Shown: positions 7,410 to 13,949 of the stretch, in pieces
How the letters are laid out: every line of letters begins with the position of its first letter
Numbering within the stretch: the first letter of the stretch is position 1
Assembly: GCA_964408735.1 (NCBI GenBank)
Contig: CAYPAX010000112.1
Location: forward strand, 1-13,949
From: UBA7887 sp964408735
Lineage (GTDB): Bacteria; Pseudomonadota; Alphaproteobacteria; UBA7887
Direction of reading: 5' to 3'
Length of the DNA stretch: 13,949 bases
Notes under the pieces: model-generated
Databases searched by the model: none
Told to the model about the DNA's origin: nothing
Seen by the model: only the letters and a program-made list of their open reading frames with translations
Position numbers and translations under genes: made by a program

Positions 7410-9233
7410 ATGAGCCAAAGCGTCGACAGGTCCAGCCCGATAGGGCGAACCATTGCGGGCGTGGTGATGCTGTGCGCCTTCGTCGGCGCCGCGCTCTATG
7501 CCTATGTGGATGCGACCTATGTCTCCGGGCTGATCGAGCGCGCCGCGGCAGAAAACTCGTTCGAGGAGGATCCCTATGCCTGGGACAGCCTCGTCGATAT
7601 TGCCGGCGACGAGCGGGCGCAACGGATATTCCGGGCCGAGATCCAGGCCATGGCGGCGCGTCCGCCATCGCCCGCCGATGCCACTGCGGTTCGTGACCGG
7701 CTGTGGATGTTCGCCTGGGTTCTGAACTTGGCGGAAGACGACGAGACGATGTTTGCCGACTTGGCCACGCTGCATGCCAAGTTCGGCACGCAGAACAGCG
7801 ACGTGCGCGTGCAGATTCAGTCTCTCATCCCCGATCTCGAGAGCAATTCTCGCGTCTCCGCGGCCATGCTCGACCACGCCGTAGATTTCGCCGAAGCCGC
7901 ACGCTGGAACGACGACGACCGCGATCATATGCAGCGCCTGCTGCGCGAGATCGAGGTGCGCGATGTCGGACACGATCCGCGGCTGGTCGCAGCGGCGGCC
8001 GGCATGGTGCTGGCAATCGAGGCAGGGTCGCCGTTGCAAAGAGCGGCCACGGCGATCGTCGAGCGCGACACCACGAGCGCAGCAGAACCGTTGGCCACGG
8101 CGTTGGTGCGCGCGGCGGAGCGCGAGCAGGTGCTTGATGCGGCCGTCTTCGCGCAAGTCGGTGAGTGGATATTGGCGCGGCCGCCGGCGGCCGATGACGC
8201 CTATGTTCGTGCGCTGGCATTTCATTGCGCCACTACGCAGAATGACATATGCCTCGACTTGGCGGAGTCCCTGGGCCCGGATGCCCTTGAGAGCCTGCGC
8301 ACCATGGCGGGCGAGGACGAGAGCCTGGCCGCCTTTGCGGCGATGCTCGATATGTATCATGGGGCCGACAGTGGCGAGCGCAGACTGGCGCTGGTCGACG
8401 CTGTTGCGCGTGGCCTTGACGAGGACGGACGCTGGCAGGCCAACACCAAGAATACCGGCTCGCGCATGGCGGCGGAGCTGACGCCAAGCCGGCAGCGCGA
8501 GCGCGCGGTGGCCGCCTTCATGGCCATGGACGACGACGTGCTGCCGTTCCTCGGCGACCTCTACTTCGCCTATGACAACCGCGCCGTCGCCAATCTCAGC
8601 GCCCGGGTGCTGGCGGCCCGCGACCCGGCCGCGCTCTCTGCCCTGGTAAACGAGCGCATCGGCGAGCTGGCGCCGTTGGCGGCGCGTTTCGTGCGCGGGC
8701 GCGGGCGGCCGTCGGAAGACTATTTCCACGCCGGGAACAGCGTTGCCGAGGGCTTGCGCGCGCTTGCCGACAGCGACGACACGGCGAGCCTGGAAGCCCC
8801 CTTCTTCGCCGCCCTCTCCCTCGCCGACGGCACCTTTTCCGACTTTGCCCTGGTCGTTCTGCGCGACCGCTTCGGCGCCGACCGCTTCGCCGACGGCATA
8901 TTTCAGGCGGTGGCAAGCCGCGACGACATCACGCCCGAGGACCTGGAGCGCTTCGGCGCCGCGCTCGCCTCCTATGCCGACGGCTCGCCCGCTGTCGCCC
9001 GCAACCTCGCGACACTCCTCGAAGAGGCGGGCGGCAACCCGCAACGCGTGCCCTGGGCGGCCAAGGTGATCGGCCTGGAGGCCCTGCGCGAAGTCGGCAC
9101 TGTGGACGCCCTGCCGCTGGTCGACGAATTCCGCACCGATGCCACGCGCTACACCCCAGTGGGCGGGTCCGGCGCGCGCACTTTCGCCAGCCTTTCCGCC
9201 GAAGCCCATTCCGCCATCCGCGCTCGCGAGTAA
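7410..9233 (+). CDS. Membrane-anchored alpha-helical repeat protein, function unknown
   Basis: I do not recognise this 607-residue protein. One hydrophobic segment spans about 14-33, with arginines before it and an acidic stretch (ENSFEEDPYAWD) after it. The positive-inside rule therefore puts the large domain in the periplasm, held by a signal anchor. The rest is rich in Ala, Asp, Glu, Leu and Arg and consists of helix-pair-like units separated by short acidic turns. The C-terminal unit with ALREVG and DALPLVDEF (about 558-572) looks like a HEAT-type repeat, which suggests a protein-binding scaffold. No catalytic motif is seen. ATG at 7410 is chosen because it begins the only plausible N-terminus before the hydrophobic segment; its ribosome binding site is weak (AAGG). 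The aldolase gene starts 16 bases after the stop, so the two are probably one transcript. Confidence 0.75.
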   Translation: MSQSVDRSSPIGRTIAGVVMLCAFVGAALYAYVDATYVSGLIERAAAENSFEEDPYAWDSLVDIAGDERAQRIFRAEIQAMAARPPSPADATAVRDRLWMFAWVLNLAEDDETMFADLATLHAKFGTQNSDVRVQIQSLIPDLESNSRVSAAMLDHAVDFAEAARWNDDDRDHMQRLLREIEVRDVGHDPRLVAAAAGMVLAIEAGSPLQRAATAIVERDTTSAAEPLATALVRAAEREQVLDAAVFAQVGEWILARPPAADDAYVRALAFHCATTQNDICLDLAESLGPDALESLRTMAGEDESLAAFAAMLDMYHGADSGERRLALVDAVARGLDEDGRWQANTKNTGSRMAAELTPSRQRERAVAAFMAMDDDVLPFLGDLYFAYDNRAVANLSARVLAARDPAALSALVNERIGELAPLAARFVRGRGRPSEDYFHAGNSVAEGLRALADSDDTASLEAPFFAALSLADGTFSDFALVVLRDRFGADRFADGIFQAVASRDDITPEDLERFGAALASYADGSPAVARNLATLLEEAGGNPQRVPWAAKVIGLEALREVGTVDALPLVDEFRTDATRYTPVGGSGARTFASLSAEAHSAIRARE

Positions 9234-9249
9234 GGCCTCAGGAGAACCC

Positions 9250-9987
9250 ATGTCAGAGCAATCCTTTATCCCGGTCGAAGTCTCGCAGAGCATCCTCGAC
9301 CGCTTCCGGAAACTGCCCGTGGCCACGATCTGGCATCACGTAATGCATGATGCCGGCGTGGCCCTGCCCTTTATCGAGGGCCTGACGCTCTACACCCCCG
9401 ACATGCCCCGGCTTGCGGCCCGCGCCCGCACCCTGCGCTTCCTGCCCCCCCGCCCCGACCTCATCGCCGAGGTGCGCAACGGCGAACATTCCCCGGAATA
9501 CCGGGCCATGGCGCGCTGCGGGCCGGGCGACGTGCTGGTCTGCGACCTCATGGGCATCCCCCAGGCCTGCGTCTTCGGCGACGTCAAGGCGCTGCAGCTC
9601 AAGATGAACAAGGCGGATGGCATTGTCACCGACGGCGGCATGCGCGATTTGGATGTCATGCGCGACGAGACCTACGGCCTGCTGGTCTACGCCCGCGGCC
9701 GCACGCCCTACGCCTCCGAGCCCTGGGTCGAGCCGGCGGAAGAGAACGTGCAGATCCAATGCGGCGGCGTGCTGGTGCGCCCCGGCGATGTGATGGTTGG
9801 CGACGGCGACGGCGTGGTGGTGGTGCCGTCGTGGTTCGCCGAAGAGTGCGTGGCGGCGGTCGAGGAGCACGAGGCGGTGGAGGCCTTCGTCAAAGCCAAG
9901 ATCGAGCGCGACAACGTGCCGCCGGGCCGCTACTACCCGCCGTCGCCGGAGATGTACGAGGAATATCGCAAGCAGAAGGGGACGTGA
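9250..9987 (+). CDS. RraA-family pyruvate aldolase / 4-hydroxy-4-methyl-2-oxoglutarate aldolase-like
   Basis: This 245-residue class II (divalent metal) aldolase-like protein belongs to the RraA/MenG fold. Enzymes of this family split 4-hydroxy-4-methyl-2-oxoglutarate or 4-carboxy-4-hydroxy-2-oxoadipate into pyruvate plus pyruvate or oxaloacetate, and many decarboxylate oxaloacetate. The motif that separates true aldolases from RraA regulators, GD followed by 20 residues and RD, is exact: Gly110-Asp111, then Arg132-Asp133 in TDGGMRD. Catalysis is therefore expected, not RNase E inhibition. The C-terminus (about 215-245) extends beyond the core and is charged and Tyr/Pro-rich. The ATG at 9250 follows a strong AGGAGA site. 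It is co-directional with the helical-repeat gene 16 bases upstream and is followed by the AT-rich inverted-repeat element. The actual substrate is unknown. Confidence 0.88.
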   Translation: MSEQSFIPVEVSQSILDRFRKLPVATIWHHVMHDAGVALPFIEGLTLYTPDMPRLAARARTLRFLPPRPDLIAEVRNGEHSPEYRAMARCGPGDVLVCDLMGIPQACVFGDVKALQLKMNKADGIVTDGGMRDLDVMRDETYGLLVYARGRTPYASEPWVEPAEENVQIQCGGVLVRPGDVMVGDGDGVVVVPSWFAEECVAAVEEHEAVEAFVKAKIERDNVPPGRYYPPSPEMYEEYRKQKGT

Positions 9988-10016
9988 GGCGACCCCACCG
10001 CCCAGGTTATATAAAA

Positions 10017-10157
10017 GGTGACAGTTACCTATTATTTCTTAACTCTCTGTTATATTTCAATATATTAACCACTCAATCTATTGGTATTTCTGTTGTGGTG
10101 GCGCTATAAACCGTTGAAAATCATTAATATTTTTCGAATTAATAGGTAACTGTCACC
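10017..10157. mobile_element. AT-rich 141-bp MITE-like element with perfect 18-bp terminal inverted repeats
   Basis: GGTGACAGTTACCTATTA at 10017-10034 is repeated in perfect inverted orientation at 10140-10157. The interior is strikingly AT-rich in a GC-rich window and holds no plausible gene. The outer 13 bases of each arm, GGTGACAGTTACC, are themselves nearly palindromic, so each end could also fold alone. No target-site duplication is evident in the flanking bases. I recall similar GGTGAC...GTTACC sequences near REP-associated (Y1) transposases in other proteobacteria, but cannot verify this. It lies between convergent genes, where an insertion does little harm, and the whole-element hairpin could also act in transcript termination or stability. 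Confidence 0.7.
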
Positions 10158-10263
10158 AGTTGATTGCAGTTGGTTTCGAGCGCCATAAAGAGAAATTACG
10201 AAACAAACCCAATGTCTGATTCCGGTTGAGAGTCAAGGGCTTGCGACGCAGGCGGCTGAGTGG
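10158..10263. other. Short non-coding stretch after the inverted-repeat element
   Basis: These 106 bases lie between the element and the stop codon of the FAD dehydrogenase gene. They are less GC-rich than the genes. GTTTCG at 10173-10178 and CGAAAC at 10199-10204 form a minor 6-bp inverted repeat. No gene, promoter or T-rich terminator is evident. Confidence 0.4.
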
Positions 10264-11763
10264 TCACCCCTCCACCGTATCCTCCGTCGCCACCTCATAG
10301 GCCGCGTTGCGCCCGGCGATGCGGCCGGAGGTGAAGGCCCAGCCTAGGTGGTGGCCGTGGCCTTCCAGCAGCAGGCCGCCCTGGCCGGAGGAGCCGGCGC
10401 CGTAGAGGCCGGGGATGGGAGTGTCGTCGGCGAGCACGCGCAAGCTCTCGTCCACCGCCACGCCGCCCTCGACGATGATGATGGAGCTCTTGACCGGGCC
10501 GAGGGCCACGAAGGGCCGCTTGGCGATGGGCTCGTGGCCTTCCGGTAGGGCGGCATTGTATGCCTTGATACTCGCCTCCAGGACCGCCGCGTCCATGCCC
10601 AGGTCTTCGGCCAGCTCTGCCAGGCTTCCGGCCTTGTGGTAGACGTCCTTGCGGTTTCGCTTGTAGTCGGCGAGGTAGGCGTAGGCGATGCCCGGCGCCG
10701 TGGAGATGAAGTGGGGCCACTTGGAGAACTTCTTGGCCACGCGCTTGTCGAACAGGATATAGCCGATCTTGTCGGGCCGAGAGGGCAGGTCGAGCGCCGG
10801 GTTGGCCAGCTCGTCGGTGAAGCGCTCGCCCTTGGCGTCCACCAGCACCGCGCCTTCCGCGTAGAGCGAGGGATCGGGCGCGAGATGGGTGGTGACGAAG
10901 CTCATCACGAATGGCCGCAAGAGAAACACCGGCACGTGGTCCATGGACCAGGCCATCATCCGCGCCAGCCAGCGCCAGGGCGGCAGGCGGCGCACGAAGC
11001 TGTCTCCGGGCGGCGGCACGAAGCGGATCTCCGGCCCCAGCGCCAGGTCGCCGTTGAGCACGCGCCCGCCGATCTCCATGGCCATGGCCTGACCGTCGCC
11101 CGTGCTGGTCGGATTGATGGAATCGACCGCCGCCGCTTCCGGCGACATGAAGCGCTCTTTCAACTCGGCGCTCGCCGCATAGTCGCCGCTCGCCAGCACC
11201 ACGCCGCCGCGGGCGCCGAGGCGGACCTCCTTGCCGGCGATATCGGCACGCACGCCGACCACGCGGTCGTTCTCACGAAGCAATTCCACCGCCCGCGCGT
11301 CGGTGCGGATATCGACGCCACGGCGCGCCGCCTGGCCACCCAGCACGTGGATATAGGCGCGCGAGTTGGGCAGGATGTTGTGCATGCGCGGCTTCTTGTG
11401 CGGCGGCTCCGGCATGGGGCCGTAGAACACCAGGCCGAGATCGCAGAGCCAGCGGAAGGTCGCGGGCACGTTCTCGGTCAACATGCTCCGCAATGCCAGA
11501 TTGTCGCGGTTCTCCAGCCCCGGCGCGAAGCCCGGCATGTCGGCGAAATGGTCCTGCGGGCGGTCCTTGATTCCGGCCGCGATCTGGTGCGGCGTGGCAG
11601 AAGCGGTGATGGAGCCTACAGACAGCGCCGTGGTGCCGCCAAGCGCCGGATTCTTCTCCAACAACACCACGCTGCGCCCCGCCTCTCGCGCTGCGAGCGC
11701 CGCCGCCAGGCCGCTGCCGCCGCCACCCACCACGATAACGTCGAAGGTCTCGTCCATGGTCAT
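10264..11763 (-). CDS. FAD-dependent oxidoreductase, fumarate reductase/ketosteroid-dehydrogenase type
   Basis: This 499-residue flavoprotein of the FAD_binding_2 family (succinate dehydrogenase/fumarate reductase flavoprotein-like, also 3-ketosteroid dehydrogenases) should oxidise or reduce a C-C bond next to a carbonyl or carboxyl group. The N-terminal dinucleotide fold VIVVGGGGSGLAAA (10-23) ends in Glu36 of LLEK, followed by GGTTALS (42-48). The C-terminal FAD-closing stretch is GLYGAGSSGQGG (452-463) with GRIAGRNAA (480-488). There is no signal peptide, so it is cytoplasmic, and no covalent haem site. The ATG at 11763 forms an ATGA overlap with the stop of the TIM-barrel gene; an ATG six codons earlier is possible but would deepen the overlap. 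The two genes are probably translationally coupled and act in one pathway. The substrate cannot be told from sequence. Confidence 0.88.
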   Translation of the reverse strand: MTMDETFDVIVVGGGGSGLAAALAAREAGRSVVLLEKNPALGGTTALSVGSITASATPHQIAAGIKDRPQDHFADMPGFAPGLENRDNLALRSMLTENVPATFRWLCDLGLVFYGPMPEPPHKKPRMHNILPNSRAYIHVLGGQAARRGVDIRTDARAVELLRENDRVVGVRADIAGKEVRLGARGGVVLASGDYAASAELKERFMSPEAAAVDSINPTSTGDGQAMAMEIGGRVLNGDLALGPEIRFVPPPGDSFVRRLPPWRWLARMMAWSMDHVPVFLLRPFVMSFVTTHLAPDPSLYAEGAVLVDAKGERFTDELANPALDLPSRPDKIGYILFDKRVAKKFSKWPHFISTAPGIAYAYLADYKRNRKDVYHKAGSLAELAEDLGMDAAVLEASIKAYNAALPEGHEPIAKRPFVALGPVKSSIIIVEGGVAVDESLRVLADDTPIPGLYGAGSSGQGGLLLEGHGHHLGWAFTSGRIAGRNAAYEVATEDTVEG

Positions 11764-12587
11764 GCCACCCAGTCCTGCCATGCCGGCATGGCCAGCAGGC
11801 GCTCTATGCTATCGGCGATATTCCGGTCGGGATCGGGCGTTATGATCTCCAGCATTGCCTCGCCGGCATAGCCGATCTCTGTCAGCCCTTCGGCAAAGGC
11901 GGCGAAGTCCACAGCCCCGCCGCCGACCGGATCGTGGCGATAGACATTGCGCGGGGTGTCGGACAGGTGCACCAGCTCGAGCCTCTCCTGCACCCGCCGC
12001 AAGCCCGCCCGCGTGTCCTCGCCGATGAAGACCGCATTGGCCACGTCGTAGACCACGCCGATCTCGCCATAGGGCTCTATCGCCGCCATCAGGCTCTCGG
12101 CATCGGGCAGGAAGGCGAACGGCATGTTCTCGGCCAGGAGTCGCGTGCCGGCTGTCTCCGCCGCCGGCAATAGAACGTCAAGCGCTGCGATGAACCAGCC
12201 CATGAGCTGCGCTTTCGGCGCCGGGAAGAGCGGATTCTGCTTGCCCGGACCGACGACCACGCCGGGCACGCCGAGATCGCCGGCCAGAGCGATGACCCGC
12301 TCCATATGGGCAATGCTCAGCGCCCGCATGTCGGCATTGGCGGCGGCCAGGTTGACGTCGATATTGGGCATGTTGAGGGTGCGGATGCGCAAGCCGCGTT
12401 GCTCGAGCAAGGCGGCCAAGTCCCGCCGCGCCGCGCCATCCATGTCGCGCGGCCAGGCGTGACCCGGATACATCATCAGCTCGACACTCGACGTGCCCTC
12501 ATCGGCAAGCCGCGCCAGGCAATCGGCTGCGCTATAGCCCAGCGTGTAGGAATAGGTGTTGACCCCGAACGGGCGTGCTGTCGGCAA
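11760..12587 (-). CDS. Sugar phosphate isomerase/epimerase-like TIM-barrel protein
   Basis: This 275-residue protein belongs to the xylose-isomerase-like/AP endonuclease 2 superfamily, which includes inosose dehydratases, hydroxypyruvate isomerase and tagatose epimerases. Likely divalent-metal ligands lie on successive strands: Glu153 in LLAENMP, Asp181 in VYDVANA, His207 in LVHLSD and Glu247 in LEI. HDPVGGGAVDF (218-228) is a loop commonly seen in this family (His-x-x-x-Gly-x-Gly-x-x-Asp). The start is TTG at 12587, supported by GGGGAGGG seven bases upstream and by the natural FGVNTYSY-type first strand; the next in-frame methionine is at residue 38, too late. It is 69 bases after the upstream gene and overlaps the FAD dehydrogenase by 4 bases. 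An isomerase or dehydratase role on a polyol or keto acid is plausible. Confidence 0.85.
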   Translation of the reverse strand: MPTARPFGVNTYSYTLGYSAADCLARLADEGTSSVELMMYPGHAWPRDMDGAARRDLAALLEQRGLRIRTLNMPNIDVNLAAANADMRALSIAHMERVIALAGDLGVPGVVVGPGKQNPLFPAPKAQLMGWFIAALDVLLPAAETAGTRLLAENMPFAFLPDAESLMAAIEPYGEIGVVYDVANAVFIGEDTRAGLRRVQERLELVHLSDTPRNVYRHDPVGGGAVDFAAFAEGLTEIGYAGEAMLEIITPDPDRNIADSIERLLAMPAWQDWVA

Positions 12588-12656
12588 GAGACCCTCCCCG
12601 AAAATCCGCTGGGGATGGTCGTAGCGCGCTATTCAGAAAAACGCCAGTCGGTCGCG

Positions 12657-13894
12657 TCAGCGGATAACCTCAATATCGTCCGCCAGGGTGCGGCGATCCG
12701 CGCCGAGCACGGAAAATCCAAGTTCGACAGCCGCCGGGTCGCGCTCGCCGAGCCAGTCCTGCGGCAGCACCGCGTAGCCGCGGCCGATCGGCACAGCGAG
12801 GCGCCGCGGCTCACCGTCCGGCCCGTCTTCTATTTCGACGACCACGACGGCCGTGCGCTCGGCACCGGGGGTCCAGGCGACCGCGATCTGCGCACCGCCG
12901 GGCGCATCCATATCGATCACGGCACGCGGCCTGAGAGTCTCGAACCCGGCGCCGACCCGACCGACCCAATAATCCAGGGCCTCGATGGGGAAGCCGGCGA
13001 CAGCACCGCGATAGGTATTGCCCGAATCGGGCAGTGCGGCAAGCGAGCCAATGCGATCACCCGCGCGCGATGCCGCGACGCGCAGCAGCACTTGGTAGCG
13101 ACCCGGCGGGCTGGTCGGCAGCTCGTCATAGCGCGGACCGACCAGGATCACCCGGCCGCCGCCCGTGATCGGCAGGCGGAAGCGCTTGATGCGGCGAAAA
13201 TGGCGCTGCTGGCCACGCTGATCAAGGCTCAGCGAGGCTTCCGTGAAACGGTCGATCTCGCGCAGCGGCAGGTCGCCAGGTGCATGCAGCTCCCACCAGC
13301 CCTCGAACACCCCGCTGCCCGAGAACAGGATATCGGCCTTGACGACGCCGCTAGCGATATTGCTGTCGTCAACCCGCACCAGGCGGACCCGCCCGGCGCC
13401 CGGCTCCTCGCCATACAGCGTGATCCGCGTCAGCGACAACGGCGTGTTGCCGACGCCGGCGCCAAAGCCGATGGTGACCGTAACGTAGCGCGGCGTCAGG
13501 CCCACACCGATGCGATCGAAGCGGCGCACATAGAAGATGGTCCCGGCGGTTCCCTGGCGCGCTTGCACGACGCCGCGACGGACCACGGAATAGGGCACGC
13601 TGACGATATCGGTAAAGCGGCTGGCGCCGCCGGCCGTTGCGGCAACGTCAAGGGCGCTCGGCAGGCGGCCGAGCACCGTGCCGCCGCCGCCGGTGCAGCT
13701 GAGGGCGCCGACGCCGCCCGTGCCGGCGTTGGGATCGACGCTGCAGAAAACGGCCTCGGTGCTGGTGAACAGCGCACCGCCGGTATCCTGGTAGAGCACT
13801 GTGAAACTGCCCGCTGCATCGGTCGAGACGGTGGTGCGCGTCGGGCTGCGCGTCAGCTGTGCCTGGGCCTCCGCCGCGAACAGCGCGAGCAGGA
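12657..13894 (-). pseudogene. Exported protein of unknown function, 5' end lost at an IS-like end
   Basis: About 412 residues of open frame run from the IS-like end at 13895 to the TGA at 12657. The first residues, LVLLALFAAEAQAQLTRSP, read as the hydrophobic core and cleavage site (AQA) of a signal peptide whose charged beginning is missing. Upstream in the same frame, to the window edge, there is no ATG, GTG or TTG, and that DNA is the terminal repeat. The next possible start, a GTG at 13799, would lose the signal peptide. The mature protein is rich in beta-forming, Gly- and Val-rich stretches (GGGGTVLGRL, VTVTIGFGAGVGN), with a FEGWWELHAPGDLP segment near the middle, suggesting a secreted beta-sandwich or surface protein. 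I recognise no family. If the IS supplies a start codon beyond the window it may still be made; otherwise it is a pseudogene. Confidence 0.55.
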
Positions 13895-13949
13895 CTAACA
13901 GCCCGTTGACGAAGTCTGCTCTGGACGCGTGTCGCTGTGTCTGATTCTC
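13895..13949 (+). mobile_element. Terminal inverted repeat and end of an IS-like element (right edge)
   Basis: Bases 13895-13915 match the minus strand of 54-34 at 18 of 21 positions, and CTGATTCTC at 13941-13949 recurs as the minus strand of 18-26. The spacing between the two blocks is 25 bases here and 7 at the left edge, so the copies may be the left and right ends of one element type or ends of two related elements. The unit points out of the window, and the neighbouring exported-protein gene loses its start exactly here. Confidence 0.6.

Noticed and set aside
7179..9326. 715-codon minus-strand frame opposite the helical-repeat gene
   Set aside because: It has no recognisable motif and would run into the SDR-like gene in another frame. 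The plus-strand frame has a plausible promoter, a membrane anchor and a well-placed downstream gene. Because neither product has a firm family, this is the least certain strand choice in the window.
10017..10157. CRISPR repeat or intrinsic terminator as explanation of the inverted repeats
   Set aside because: There are only two inverted copies with no direct repeats or spacers, and the arms are 105 bases apart without a following T-run.
10005..10170. Target-site duplication flanking the AT-rich element
   Set aside because: The bases outside the two arms do not match at any length from 2 to 9, so no duplication can be claimed.
12306..13898. 530-codon plus-strand frame across the exported protein and TIM-barrel genes
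   Set aside because: Low-complexity Ala/Arg/Gly/His-rich composition and conflict with a minus-strand gene that has a signal-peptide core and one with a clear metal-site pattern.

Overview
The window is GC-rich DNA of a heterotrophic proteobacterium. The TRAP transporter genes, the codon use and the types of dioxygenase, SDR and RraA-like proteins fit an alphaproteobacterium, perhaps of the Rhodospirillales type; that placement is inference, since no rRNA or taxonomic marker is present. The content is accessory catabolism. I see no tRNA or rRNA gene, CRISPR array or complete transposase gene.

Layout. Bases 1-54 and 13895-13949 carry two related sequences that face each other and look like the terminal inverted repeats of one insertion-sequence type. 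The gene next to each is broken there: an SMP-30/gluconolactonase-like gene loses its 3' part on the left, and an exported protein of unknown function loses its start on the right. Next to the left fragment is a gene-free stretch (318-672), then an acetylpolyamine amidohydrolase/histone deacetylase-family gene (673-1701, +). Converging on it is a six-gene minus-strand operon, transcribed from about 7316 down to 1728: short-chain dehydrogenase-like protein, phytanoyl-CoA dioxygenase-like protein, two tandem paralogous TRAP binding proteins, DctQ and DctM. The gaps are -4, 9, 13, 30 and 41 bases. Divergent from it (7410-9987, +) are a membrane-anchored helical-repeat protein of unknown function and an RraA-type pyruvate aldolase with an intact metal motif.

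Between the aldolase and the next convergent gene lies a 141-bp AT-rich element with perfect 18-bp terminal inverted repeats (10017-10157), probably a MITE or the footprint of a mobile element. After it, on the minus strand, come a sugar-phosphate-isomerase-like TIM-barrel protein (TTG start, strong ribosome binding site) and an FAD-dependent dehydrogenase, overlapping by 4 bases.

How it may work together (inference): the TRAP system, with two binding proteins feeding one membrane pair, imports one or two related organic acids. The Fe(II)/2-oxoglutarate oxygenase, the SDR-like protein, the FAD dehydrogenase and the TIM-barrel isomerase could oxidise and rearrange them, the amidohydrolase could remove an acyl group, and the aldolase would release pyruvate or oxaloacetate. 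The substrate cannot be read from the sequence. The best candidates for something undescribed are this gene combination, the paired binding proteins, and the helical-repeat protein joined to an aldolase.
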